Shown here: positions 25,586 through 34,704 of the stretch, in pieces
Layout: each line of letters begins with the position of its first letter
Numbering within the stretch: the first letter of the stretch is position 1
Source: Antarctobacter aquimaris
Lineage (GTDB): Bacteria; Pseudomonadota; Alphaproteobacteria; Rhodobacterales; Rhodobacteraceae
Assembly (NCBI RefSeq): GCF_900184945.1
Contig: NZ_FXYF01000009.1
Location: forward strand, 1-64,000
Direction of reading: 5' to 3'
Length of the DNA stretch: 64,000 bases
Program-made: the position numbers and the translations under genes
The notes under the pieces: generated by a model
Told to the model about the DNA's origin: nothing
Database searches by the model: none
The model's input: only the letters and a program-made list of their open reading frames with translations

Positions 25586-25778
25586 GGCGCGCCTCCCTGT
25601 CGGAAGGGCGCGGGCCGTAGAGCTTCTCGCCGAGCTGGCGGACCAGTTCACGCTCGGGCCAGGTGAGGCGGTCGTCATCGGCGGAGACCGCGAGGACGCC
25701 CTGTTCCCGCCAGCCCTCGCGCTTGACCTGCTCGGGATCCCGGCGCCGGCCGCCGTAGCCGTGGGGGTGCCACCTCAT
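25578..25778 (-). CDS. small conserved phage protein
   Basis: 66 residues, MRWHPHGYGGRRRDPEQVKR followed by EGWREQGVLAVSADDDRLTW and a helical end (ERELVRQLGEKLYG). It is the first phage gene on this strand, overlaps the DUF6362 gene and is probably co-transcribed with it. It has no domain I recognise. The boundary with the recombinase cassette lies just upstream of its start codon. Confidence 0.6.
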   Translation of the reverse strand: MRWHPHGYGGRRRDPEQVKREGWREQGVLAVSADDDRLTWPERELVRQLGEKLYGPRPSDREARHG

Positions 25779-25782
25779 CCCC

Positions 25783-26210
<428 letters not shown>

Positions 26211-26214
<4 letters not shown>

Positions 26215-27536
26215 CGAAGCCGCTCGAGAAATCGAAGGTCGTCCGCAAGCTGCGCTGTGCGATCTACACCCGGAAATCCTCCGAGGAAGGGCTGGAGCAG
26301 GAGTTCAACTCGCTCCACGCCCAGCGTGAGGCCTGCGAGGCATACATCGCCAGCCAGCGGTCTGAGGGCTGGGTGCTGGTCCGCGATCAGTACGACGATG
26401 GCGGCATCTCGGGCGGCACGCTGGAACGCCCTGGCCTGAAGCGGCTGCTGGAGGATATCGAGGACGGACTGGTCGATGTTGTGGTGGTCTACAAGATCGA
26501 CCGCCTCAGCCGCTCGCTGGCGGATTTCGCAAAACTGGTCGAGGTGTTCGACCGGAATGGCGTAACCTTCGTCTCGGTCACGCAGTCGTTCAACACGACC
26601 ACGTCCATGGGGCGGCTGACACTGAACATCCTGCTCAGCTTCGCCCAGTTCGAGCGCGAGGTGACCGCCGAGCGCATCCGCGACAAGGTCGCGGCATCTC
26701 GCCGGAAGGGCATGTGGATGGGCGGGGTGCCGCCCTACGGCTACCGCGTCGAGAACCGGAAGCTGCTCGTCGACGAGGACAGCGCCACGCATGTGCGCTG
26801 GATCTTCGCCCGCTTCCTCGCGATCGGATCCTGCACGGAACTGGCGCGAGAAGTCGGCGCACGCGGCATCCGGACACCGCGCGGCAACCGGATCGACAAG
26901 AAATACATCTACCGGATTCTCAGCAACCGCGCCTACATCGGCCAGGCGGTCCACAAGGGCGAGAGCTACCCCGGCGAGCACCACGCCATCATCGACCAAG
27001 AGACATGGGACCGTGTCCACGCCATTCTTCAAGAAAGCCCGCGCAAGCGCGCGGCCCGCACCCGCGCCGACACGCCCGCGCTGCTGAAGGGGCTGCTGTT
27101 CGGTCCTGATGGCGCCGCCTTCTCGCCGACCCACACCCGCAAGGGCGACAGGCTCTACCGCTACTATGTCAGCCAGACCGTGTTGAAGCACGGCGCCGGG
27201 GCTTGCCCCGTGGGACGCGTGCCAGCGGGGGAGATCGAGGCCGCGGTCATCGACCAGCTTCGCGCCGTGTTCCGCCAGCCGGAGATTGTTGCGGGGACTT
27301 GGAAGGCGGCGCGTGCCCACGTCGACGACGTCTCCGAGGCCGACGCCCGCGCGGCGTTGCAGCAACTCGACCCGCTGTGGGACGAACTCTTCCCTGCCGA
27401 GCAGGCACGCGTTGTCACGATGTTGGTCGAGCGCGTCGATATCGGCACGAACGGGCTCAACCTCCGGCTCCGGATGGACGGCCTCGGAGGGCTCGCGCGC
27501 GAGATGCTGGCCGGAGACATGGGAGCGGCAGCATGA
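26211..27536 (+). CDS. large serine recombinase (site-specific integrase type)
   Basis: 441 residues. The catalytic domain has YTRKSSEEG (nucleophile Ser23), KIDRLSRSLADFAKL and the E-helix region AQFEREVTAERIRDKVAASR. The recombinase domain contains PPYGYRVENRKL and GIRTPRGNRIDKKYIYRILS. A degenerate zinc-ribbon part (RLYRYYVSQTVLKHGAGACP) and a short C terminus without an extended coiled coil follow. It cuts and rejoins att sites through a Ser-DNA linkage. It is translationally coupled to DUF2924 upstream and to the HTH gene downstream. It could have mobilised prophage 1 or the defence operon next to it; no att pair was identified. Confidence 0.88.
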
Positions 27537-27937
27537 CCCGCGGCACGCCGGTTCCTGAGACAGTGACGCTCCACGTCCCGTTCCGCGTCGTGAAGCGCGG
27601 CGGGCGGAAAGTGATGGTGTTGCCCGGCAACACGCCGGAGGGCGCCGCACAATCGCGGCGGATCGACAACACGCTGGTCAAGGCGCTGGCGCGCGCCTAC
27701 CGGTGGCAGCGTATGCTCGAATCGGGGGAATTCACCACGGTCGGCGAGTTGGCAGACCGTGAGGGCATCGCGCCCTCCTATATCACTCGCGTCCTTCGCC
27801 TCACGCTGCTTGCGCCCGACATCACGGACGCGATCCTGGACGGCTCGCAGGGACCGGAGGTGACACTGGGCCGACTCCTTAAGCCGTTGCCGTTTGAGTG
27901 GCAGAAGCAGCGCCTTCGCAGTTGTTTCACAAAGTAA
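27533..27937 (+). CDS. helix-turn-helix protein of the recombinase cassette
   Basis: 134 residues from the ATG at 27533, overlapping the recombinase stop. The central part has a clear helix-turn-helix (TTVGELADREGIAPSYITRV) preceded by a helix (DNTLVKALARAYRWQRMLES). Similar proteins follow DUF2924/recombinase pairs in other alphaproteobacteria and are labelled bacteriophage-related. It may act as a recombination directionality factor or cassette regulator; neither is shown by the sequence. Confidence 0.75.
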   Translation: MTRGTPVPETVTLHVPFRVVKRGGRKVMVLPGNTPEGAAQSRRIDNTLVKALARAYRWQRMLESGEFTTVGELADREGIAPSYITRVLRLTLLAPDITDAILDGSQGPEVTLGRLLKPLPFEWQKQRLRSCFTK

Positions 27938-27953
27938 TTCAGTCTAGCTGTAT

Positions 27954-27971
27954 GTGATAGGTTCCTATCAC
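27954..27971. promoter_or_regulatory. palindromic operator before the RHH gene
   Basis: GTGATAGG-TT-CCTATCAC is a perfect 8-bp inverted repeat with a 2-bp centre, ending 16 bases before the RHH start codon. It is the obvious autoregulatory site for the small ribbon-helix-helix protein and so for the defence operon. Confidence 0.65.
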
Positions 27972-27987
27972 GGCGCGGTGGACGCGG

Positions 27988-28179
27988 ATGAACGAACGGC
28001 GGAAGCCCGGATCGAAGAAGCCGACCGACAAAGAGAGGCGGCAGATGCTGCTTCATCTCGACAGCGATGTGATCAAGGATCTGAAGAAGGCGGCTGTCGA
28101 TCGCGAGTGTTCCGCGTCGGCTATCGCAAATGAGGCCATCGACGCATGGCTCAAAAAGAACGGGCTTCGCGGGACGTAA
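27988..28179 (+). CDS. small ribbon-helix-helix (CopG-like) repressor
   Basis: 63 residues: a basic N terminus (MNERRKPGSKKPTDKERR), a beta strand QMLLHLDSDVIKDLKKAAVD, then a second helix CSASAIANEAIDAWLKKNG. This is the ribbon-helix-helix fold of dimeric repressors. No toxin gene follows; instead the next gene is the DUF499 ATPase about 40 bases downstream. Together with the palindrome upstream, it looks like a built-in regulator keeping the defence genes low. Confidence 0.75.
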   Translation: MNERRKPGSKKPTDKERRQMLLHLDSDVIKDLKKAAVDRECSASAIANEAIDAWLKKNGLRGT

Positions 28180-28220
28180 TCTTGCGGCCGCGTCCGGCGG
28201 CGAAAAATTGGGATGTGGGT

Positions 28221-31200
28221 ATGGCGCAGCCAAACATATTTGAACTTTGCAAGCCGCGTGATGACGTGGCCAAGGGCTCGATTGCGGAAAGTGACTATGC
28301 GGCGAACCTCGCAAACGTTCTGAATGGAAGAGCGTCACGTGACTATACTGATGCGCCAACATTTTTTACAAACACATATCCCACCGAGGGACTTAAAGAA
28401 CTTCTTGTGAACGTTTGCGGACGCTTGTCGGGCCGAGGTGAAAGCGTCTCTGCGGTATTTCGCCTCGATACCTCATTTGGCGGCGGTAAGACGCACGGCC
28501 TAATTGCACTCATCCACGCTGCAGCTGGAATGAAAGGCGTAACGAACGTAGCCGAGTTCCTGGATCCGTCCTTGGTGCCAAACCGGTCTGTTCGGGTCGC
28601 CGCGTTCGACGGTGAGAATGCCGATCCAGCAAATGGCAGGCCAATGGGTGAAGGCGTTCGGGCACACACGCCATGGGGAGAGATCGCTTATCAGCTTGCT
28701 GGAAAGGCTGGGTATGAAATCGTCCGGCGTTCAGATGAACAGCGGATTGCCCCCGGTGCCGACACGATCAAGGAGTTGTTTGGGTCCGATCCTGTTCTCG
28801 TCGTACTAGACGAACTTGGTGAATATCTGCGGCGCGTTCAGGGGATGGGCGGCCGCGACCAGTTGACGGCTTTCCTGAAGGCCCTGCTCACAGCCGTCGA
28901 AAGCACCCCCAATGCAGCCGTTGTCTACACGCTGGCGGTTAGATCAGACGGCAAAGGAATCGATGCCTTCGCGGACGAGAACGAGTTTCTCGCGAGTGCC
29001 ATGTCAGAGCTCGAAAGCGTTTCCGGACGAAAGGCTACAAATCTTAACCCGACACGGGATGATGAAACGGCCAAGGTAATAAGGCGGAGACTTTTTGCAT
29101 CAATAGATGATTCTCGCGCATCTGAAGTCATCAACGCCTATCGAGAGCTTTGGGCCACCCACCGCGACAGTCTTTCGGAAGAAGCGCGGCGCTCAACCAC
29201 AATCGCTGAATTCGCCCAGACCTACCCGTTTCATCCAGACGTGCTGGACACTCTAACAGGAAAGACAGCCACACTCGGCGGCTTTCAGCGCGTGCGCGGT
29301 ATGCTGCGAATACTCGCGAAAACTGTTGCGACCGTCTGGGCCAACCGACCTGCCGATGCTTCAGCAATTCATCTGCATCATATCGATTTGGGTTCGGATG
29401 TTGTTCGTCGAGAATTCACGACCCGCCTTCAGCAAGGCGCCTTTGTTCCGGCAATTCTAAACGACATTTCAGGACCGCCTGAAAAGCCCGCTCTCGCTCA
29501 AGAGCTTGACGCAAAGCACTTCAAGGGCCTTCTGCCTTACGGCACCTATGTCGCCCGCACGATCTTCGTTCACACGCTCGCATTCAACAACGACCTCAGA
29601 GGTCTTTCAGCCGACCACCTGCGCTATTCGGTCCTGAGCCCAGCGGCGGACCTATCGTTCATCGACGACGCCAAAACCAAGTTCCGCTCAGAGTCAGCCT
29701 ATCTCGACGACCGCCCCACTGCACCGCTGCGCTTCAACGCAGAAGCCAACCTCACACAGGTGATTGGGCGCGAGGAGAAGAACATCGATCCAGGCGAGGC
29801 CCGGACACAGCTCGCGGATCGGATCAAAACCATCTTTGGGGGGGCCTCTCTCGATCTTGCTCCTTTCCCTGGCGGTCCCTGGGACGTTCCCGACGACGCA
29901 TCCGACGGCAAGCCTCGTCTGGTCCTGCTCTCACATGACGCGCTCGAAATCGGAGCCGATTTGCAGGAGATCCCTGAAATCGTTGCACGCATGTTCGAAC
30001 GGAAGGGAGCAGATGGCAACGGCCTTAGGTCGCTTCGCAACAACCTCCTCTTCGTCGTTGCAGACGAAACCAAGGTCAACGAGATGAAGCGCGCGATCGT
30101 GCGCCGTCTCGCCCTCCAAGAGCTGAAGCGCCCAGAGCGAGTAAAGGAACTTGCTGAGCACCAACAAGCCAAGGTTCTTGAGCTTGAAAAGAAGTCTGAA
30201 ACCGAGGCGGCGATCGCGATACAGCAGTGTTACCGCCACATCCTCTACCCGTCGCGCAATGCCCTCGGCGGCGCCGGATCGGTGCAGCTCGCGCATTCGG
30301 TCATCGATATTCAGAATGCATCCGAGCGCCCCGGATCGGGCCAGCTTCAGGTTGTTCGTCAGCTGCAAAGCCAAAACAAGATCCGCGACGCTTCGGATTC
30401 GCCAGATTCTCCCTCGTATATCCGTGATCGGACGCCCTTGAAGAAGGGCCAAATGACTACTCGCGATCTCCGAGATGAGTTCCGCCGCGATCCGTCCCTG
30501 TCGATCCTCTTGTCCGATGACGTATTTCGCAAAGCGATCCGTAAAGGAATTGAAGAAGGCGTTTATATCTACAAGCGCGGTGATCTTCTCGCTGGCCCTG
30601 GCGATCCGATGCCGTCAATTAACATCGACGAAGAGACGACGATCTTCACGATGGATTTCGCCAAGGATAAGGGGATTTGGCCGCGGCCAGCACCCCAGCC
30701 TGCGGCGCAGCCGGCGGCGACCGGCGGAGACGCTTCAACCACTAGTGACCCCTTGCCGCCGATCGGTGGAGGATCGGTCGGTAGTGAAAGCACCGGGCCA
30801 GGCTCTGGCGAGAGGCCACCAGGCGGCTCCATTGCGGCTGGTGCAAAGGTCTTCACCGCCGAAGGCGTGTTGAAGGAAGCGCTGCGCAAGGTGATCGAAC
30901 AAGCCAGGACCGCGAAGCTCGAAAAGGTCGATCGAGTGGCGATCAGGCTGTTCGAATATGGCGACGCTTTCAAGCTGATCCCGATCGCCAACTCCATCGC
31001 TGGAACGAAGCGCTCGGTCACGCTGGAGGGCGGATACACGACCGCCCAGGACAGCGAGATGATGTTCGAGTTCAAGGGCGACGCTCAGGATGCTTCAACG
31101 ATCAAGGACTACCTCGAGCCACAGTTTCGGGCCGCCAAAGTGACCGACCTCAAGGCAAGTATTCTGTTTGATTTCGACAGTGGGCTCGCGCTGGATGGAG

Positions 31201-31283
31201 ATGCCGCGGACAAGTTCATAGAAAAGCTGACACGCTTCGCTAGCGCAGCCGCTTATGTCGAAGCAACAGCTGAGGTGAAGTGA
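28221..31283 (+). CDS. DUF499 AAA+ ATPase of a defence system
   Basis: 1020 residues from the ATG at 28221 (MAQPNIFELCKPRDDVAKGS), preferred over an ATG at 28146 that overlaps the RHH gene, because family members begin with this I-F-E-L-C region. A Walker A is in TSFGGGKTHGLIAL (about residue 82) and a Walker B in VLVVLDELGEYL (about 192). A long helical region follows, a Pro/Gly-rich linker at about 840-890 (PAPQPAAQPAATGGDASTTS), and a C-terminal domain to 1020. DUF499 ATPases are found with DUF1156 methylases and helicases in predicted defence operons. GC is clearly lower than in the prophages, indicating horizontal acquisition. Confidence 0.85.
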   Translation: MAQPNIFELCKPRDDVAKGSIAESDYAANLANVLNGRASRDYTDAPTFFTNTYPTEGLKELLVNVCGRLSGRGESVSAVFRLDTSFGGGKTHGLIALIHAAAGMKGVTNVAEFLDPSLVPNRSVRVAAFDGENADPANGRPMGEGVRAHTPWGEIAYQLAGKAGYEIVRRSDEQRIAPGADTIKELFGSDPVLVVLDELGEYLRRVQGMGGRDQLTAFLKALLTAVESTPNAAVVYTLAVRSDGKGIDAFADENEFLASAMSELESVSGRKATNLNPTRDDETAKVIRRRLFASIDDSRASEVINAYRELWATHRDSLSEEARRSTTIAEFAQTYPFHPDVLDTLTGKTATLGGFQRVRGMLRILAKTVATVWANRPADASAIHLHHIDLGSDVVRREFTTRLQQGAFVPAILNDISGPPEKPALAQELDAKHFKGLLPYGTYVARTIFVHTLAFNNDLRGLSADHLRYSVLSPAADLSFIDDAKTKFRSESAYLDDRPTAPLRFNAEANLTQVIGREEKNIDPGEARTQLADRIKTIFGGASLDLAPFPGGPWDVPDDASDGKPRLVLLSHDALEIGADLQEIPEIVARMFERKGADGNGLRSLRNNLLFVVADETKVNEMKRAIVRRLALQELKRPERVKELAEHQQAKVLELEKKSETEAAIAIQQCYRHILYPSRNALGGAGSVQLAHSVIDIQNASERPGSGQLQVVRQLQSQNKIRDASDSPDSPSYIRDRTPLKKGQMTTRDLRDEFRRDPSLSILLSDDVFRKAIRKGIEEGVYIYKRGDLLAGPGDPMPSINIDEETTIFTMDFAKDKGIWPRPAPQPAAQPAATGGDASTTSDPLPPIGGGSVGSESTGPGSGERPPGGSIAAGAKVFTAEGVLKEALRKVIEQARTAKLEKVDRVAIRLFEYGDAFKLIPIANSIAGTKRSVTLEGGYTTAQDSEMMFEFKGDAQDASTIKDYLEPQFRAAKVTDLKASILFDFDSGLALDGDAADKFIEKLTRFASAAAYVEATAEVK

Positions 31284-31762
31284 TGCGCGTGCCAAGCCGG
31301 AAGGACGACTTCTCCATGACCTCGCGAACCCAACCGCTGTATGAATTGCGTGCACGGCGCCACGGGCCCGGGGATACCGAGATCGAGATCTGGCAGCTTC
31401 CCTCCCTTGCCACGCCACAGATCGTAAACCCGCTCCGGCTGGCCGGGTTGCGCGGGCGCAATCTGGAACTGACCGAACACCGCGTGTTGCGGCGGTTGAA
31501 GGAAAGCGGGATCAGGCTGGACCTGTTGCCGATCGAGGGGATGGGATCGGCTCTGAGCGAGGAAACGGCGCTGCGCCTGGCGCTATTGTTCCGCACACTC
31601 GCGCCGATGCGCAACCGTGACAACATGCGACTGGTCGCCGACGGGATCGAGGCAATGGGCAAGGAAGAGGCGGGGTACTGGCTGGGCATGTCTGTCCATC
31701 GGAAGAACCCGCGCCGGGTGCTGACCGCCCTGCGCATCCTGCTGACCGATCCGGCGAAGTAA
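31283..31762 (+). CDS. DUF7680-like accessory protein of the defence operon
   Basis: 159 residues from the ATG at 31283, which overlaps the DUF499 stop by one base (TGATG) behind GAGGTGAAG; an ATG at 31316 is a possible alternative. The N terminus is a beta-rich segment (YELRARRHGPGDTEIEIWQL). The rest is helical and ends in RKNPRRVLTALRILLTDPAK, with repeated helices rich in Arg and Leu. No catalytic motif is visible. It lies between ATPase and methylase genes and is conserved in such operons as far as I recall, so it is probably a structural or DNA-guiding subunit. Its GC is higher than that of both neighbours. Confidence 0.65.
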   Translation: MRVPSRKDDFSMTSRTQPLYELRARRHGPGDTEIEIWQLPSLATPQIVNPLRLAGLRGRNLELTEHRVLRRLKESGIRLDLLPIEGMGSALSEETALRLALLFRTLAPMRNRDNMRLVADGIEAMGKEEAGYWLGMSVHRKNPRRVLTALRILLTDPAK

Positions 31763-31779
31763 CGAAAGAAGAAAAGCCT

Positions 31780-34704
31780 ATGTCCGATGTTCGCCTGATT
31801 GAGCGCTGGCTGCCAATGGCGGAGCTGAGTGAGGAGAGCGTCAGGGAGCGGCGTATGGCAACAGCGCTTCCGCCGATCAACTTTCTTCACGTTTGGTGGG
31901 CGCGACGGCCTCTTATTGCATCAAGGGCAGCAATTCTTGCGTCACTTGTTCCGGCGACGACCGATCATCAAGACTTTCTAAGAGCAATCGGTGTTCACGG
32001 TGACCCTGTTAAGGTTCGCCGGAAAATAGATATGGCGAAGAAAACCGGAGCTGATCTTGGTCCGGACCCATATGGCTACGGGCGTGCTTACACATATGTG
32101 CCCACTAAGGCAGAACTACGGAAGACCGGTCTATTCGACCAAGAGCGCCCAGTTGTGCTTGATCCGACAGCCGGAGGAGGCAGTATTCCGTTTGAGGCGA
32201 CACGACTTCGGCTTGAGACGTTTGCCAATGATCTCAACCCCGTTGCGGCTACCATTCTTCGCGCCACGATTGAGTTTCCTGAACGATTTGGCGATGCGCT
32301 TATTGATGAGTTCCGCATTGTTGCGGCTAGGCTTGGGGATCGCCTTAACTCTGAGCTGAAGGGCGTCTACCCAAAGGAAGATGGCAGGGTTGACGCATTC
32401 TTGTGGGCGCGAACAATAACTTGTCCCTATTGTTCAGGCCGAGTTCCGCTTGCTCCGAATTGGCGGCTTGGTCCAAACGATGTCGGTATAAGGCTGGTCC
32501 CTACGCTTGGAGCCGGTCCGCATGACGTCGGGAGAGTTTGCGAATTTGAGGTGGTGCATTCGGTCGAGGAACAGTCGGAAGGCACAGTGTCGAATGGCGA
32601 TGCGACCTGCCCATTTTCTGACTGCGGCCGAGTAATCGACGGAGATGAGGTTAAGAAGCAAGCACAGGCTCGCGAAATGGGCGAACAGCTGTTTGCCATC
32701 GCAGCGAAGCGCCGTGTTACACGTTTGACGAAGACCGGAAAAGCACGCGAGGCGTGGGAGCGGCATTACAGAATACCCGATAAGTCAGATGATAATCTGG
32801 AAGAGATTGTCCGTTTGGTCGATTCGAAGATGCCCGACTGGCTTGCGGCAGGCTCAATTCCAACTGAGCCAATTGACGACATCTCGAACTATGATCGTGG
32901 GCACCGAATGTACGGCATGTCCGAGTGGAAGGACCTGTTTAATCCGCGGCAGTTTCTTGTACACGCGACCGCATCAGATCAGTTCCGTGCGCTAGTTGAA
33001 GCTGACCAAGAAGCGGGCACTTTGACGGAGATCCGAAAAGCGGCTTACGTATACTTGGCGTTTAGCTTGGACAAGTTCAGGGACTACAACTCCCGCCAGA
33101 CTCGCTGGCATGTTCAGCGCGAAGTTATGGTTAACACCTTCGATAGTCACAACTTTGCTATGAAGTGGGCATATGCGGAGATGGCGATTGCTTTGGAAGG
33201 TTTCGGTTTCGACTGGGTTGTAAGCCAAACCGAGGAAAGCTTAACAAGAATTTGTAGGCTTGTTGACAGAGCGGGCGCGGATGCGGGAACGCTGTTCGCA
33301 TTGGCAGAAGATGAAGAAGACCATGCCGGAATTACAGTAAGTTGCAAGTCTGCGGGAAGTCTCGACCATATTTCTGATGGAACCGTGGACGCCGTAGTTA
33401 TGGACCCACCATATGGCGCGAATGTCATGTACGCTGAGTTGTCGGACTTCTTCTACGTCTGGCTAAAGCGGACAGCGGGGTTGGTTTTCCCAGAGCTTTT
33501 CACCAGATATCTGACCGATAAGTCGAGCGAAGCTGTCGCAAACAAGGCGCATTTCAAAGGCAAAAAGGGTGCTGATGCGCTCGCCAACCGAGACTATCAA
33601 GAGAAGATGGCCGCGATCTTCGCGGAATGCCGCCGTGTCCTGAAGCCGAACGGCATCATGACCGTTATGTTCACCCACAAGGAAACCAGCGCCTGGGACG
33701 CGCTGACTACTGGCCTGATCGAAGCCGGGTTCATCATCACCGCCTCGTGGCCGGTGAACACCGAAGCGGAAGGCTCGCTCCACATCAAGGACAAGGCCGC
33801 CGCAAACTCCACGATCTTCCTCGTCTGTCGCCCGCGCCTAGCCGGGCAGAGCGACGAGACGACCTATTGGGAAGACGTCGAACCCTTGGTGGCCAAGGCC
33901 GTCCGCACTCGGGTGGAAGAATTCCAGAAAGCCGGGATCGGCGGCGTTGACCTATACCTCGCCTCTTTCGGCCCAGCGCTGGAAGAGTTCTCGCGCCACT
34001 GGCCGCTGAAGCGCGGCACGCCGCGGGCGGAGCCTCTGGCGAAAAAGCGGCGCAAGCAGGCGGAACTGTTCGAAGAAGAGTTCGATCCCTACGCCGTGAC
34101 GCCGGAAGACGCACTCGACGCCGCTCGGCGCGAGGTGAAGACATGGCGCCTGAACCAGCTGACCCACACCAAGGGCCGCGCCGATCTGGATCCGACGACC
34201 TCGTGGTTCGTGCTGGCCTGGGATGCCTTCAAAGCGCCCAAGTTCAGCTTTGACGAAGGGCTGCGCTTGGCGCGAGCCGTCGGTGCTGATCTCGAAGGCC
34301 AGTTGATCGGCAAGATCTGCGAAAAGAAGGGTTCAGACATCGTCCTGTGGGACAGCGCGACCCGGGCTGCGAAAAGCGGCCTTGGCCCGGCCGATGGAAC
34401 ACGAGCGATGATCGACGCGATCCACCACGCCGCCCACCGCGGCCGGACACGCACGCTGGAAGGCGCGCTGGATCTGCTGAAGGACGCAGGGCTGGAGAAT
34501 GATCCGCAGTTCCTGGCCTCGCTTGAGGCCGTTTTGGAAGTGCTGCCGCCGTCGCGGAGCTTTGTCGGGTTCGACGTGGCAACTGGCGATGCCAAATCTG
34601 CCGCTGATGACTTCGACTCGCTTGAAAAGCTGCGGCGCCTTGCGTTCTCGGACCAGGTGGATGAACCCCAGCAGCTATCACTGTTCGCGGAGGAGGCCGT
34701 TTGA
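31780..34704 (+). CDS. DUF1156 DNA methyltransferase with Zn ribbon
   Basis: 974 residues. The N terminus carries the DUF1156 signature (INFLHVWWARRPLIASRAAI). The SAM-binding motif is DPTAGGGSIPFEATRL (about 127). Cysteine pairs in CPYCSGRVPL and CPFSDCG form a Zn-ribbon-like insertion at about 213-285. The catalytic motif is DPPYGANVMYAELSDF (about 543). DPPY points to N6-adenine or N4-cytosine methylation. The stop overlaps the helicase start. It should mark self DNA, with the ATPase and helicase acting on unmodified invader DNA. The 5' two thirds have lower GC than the 3' third. Confidence 0.88.
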   Translation: MSDVRLIERWLPMAELSEESVRERRMATALPPINFLHVWWARRPLIASRAAILASLVPATTDHQDFLRAIGVHGDPVKVRRKIDMAKKTGADLGPDPYGYGRAYTYVPTKAELRKTGLFDQERPVVLDPTAGGGSIPFEATRLRLETFANDLNPVAATILRATIEFPERFGDALIDEFRIVAARLGDRLNSELKGVYPKEDGRVDAFLWARTITCPYCSGRVPLAPNWRLGPNDVGIRLVPTLGAGPHDVGRVCEFEVVHSVEEQSEGTVSNGDATCPFSDCGRVIDGDEVKKQAQAREMGEQLFAIAAKRRVTRLTKTGKAREAWERHYRIPDKSDDNLEEIVRLVDSKMPDWLAAGSIPTEPIDDISNYDRGHRMYGMSEWKDLFNPRQFLVHATASDQFRALVEADQEAGTLTEIRKAAYVYLAFSLDKFRDYNSRQTRWHVQREVMVNTFDSHNFAMKWAYAEMAIALEGFGFDWVVSQTEESLTRICRLVDRAGADAGTLFALAEDEEDHAGITVSCKSAGSLDHISDGTVDAVVMDPPYGANVMYAELSDFFYVWLKRTAGLVFPELFTRYLTDKSSEAVANKAHFKGKKGADALANRDYQEKMAAIFAECRRVLKPNGIMTVMFTHKETSAWDALTTGLIEAGFIITASWPVNTEAEGSLHIKDKAAANSTIFLVCRPRLAGQSDETTYWEDVEPLVAKAVRTRVEEFQKAGIGGVDLYLASFGPALEEFSRHWPLKRGTPRAEPLAKKRRKQAELFEEEFDPYAVTPEDALDAARREVKTWRLNQLTHTKGRADLDPTTSWFVLAWDAFKAPKFSFDEGLRLARAVGADLEGQLIGKICEKKGSDIVLWDSATRAAKSGLGPADGTRAMIDAIHHAAHRGRTRTLEGALDLLKDAGLENDPQFLASLEAVLEVLPPSRSFVGFDVATGDAKSAADDFDSLEKLRRLAFSDQVDEPQQLSLFAEEAV

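Larger units (their letters stand above)
14132..25778 (-). mobile_element. prophage 1, rearranged and defective
   Basis: Minus-strand siphophage genes from an early hypothetical (25778) through methylase, capsid, tail and lysis genes (14132). Terminase, portal and the distal tail genes are deleted, and a host segment (about 19200-21222) is inserted. The lysis and tail genes are close homologues of those in prophage 2. Confidence 0.9.

Noticed and set aside
27988-28179. The RHH gene as antitoxin of a toxin-antitoxin pair
   Set aside because: No small toxin-like gene (RelE/ParE/Fic) lies on either side; the next gene is a 1020-residue ATPase and the operator fits operon control.
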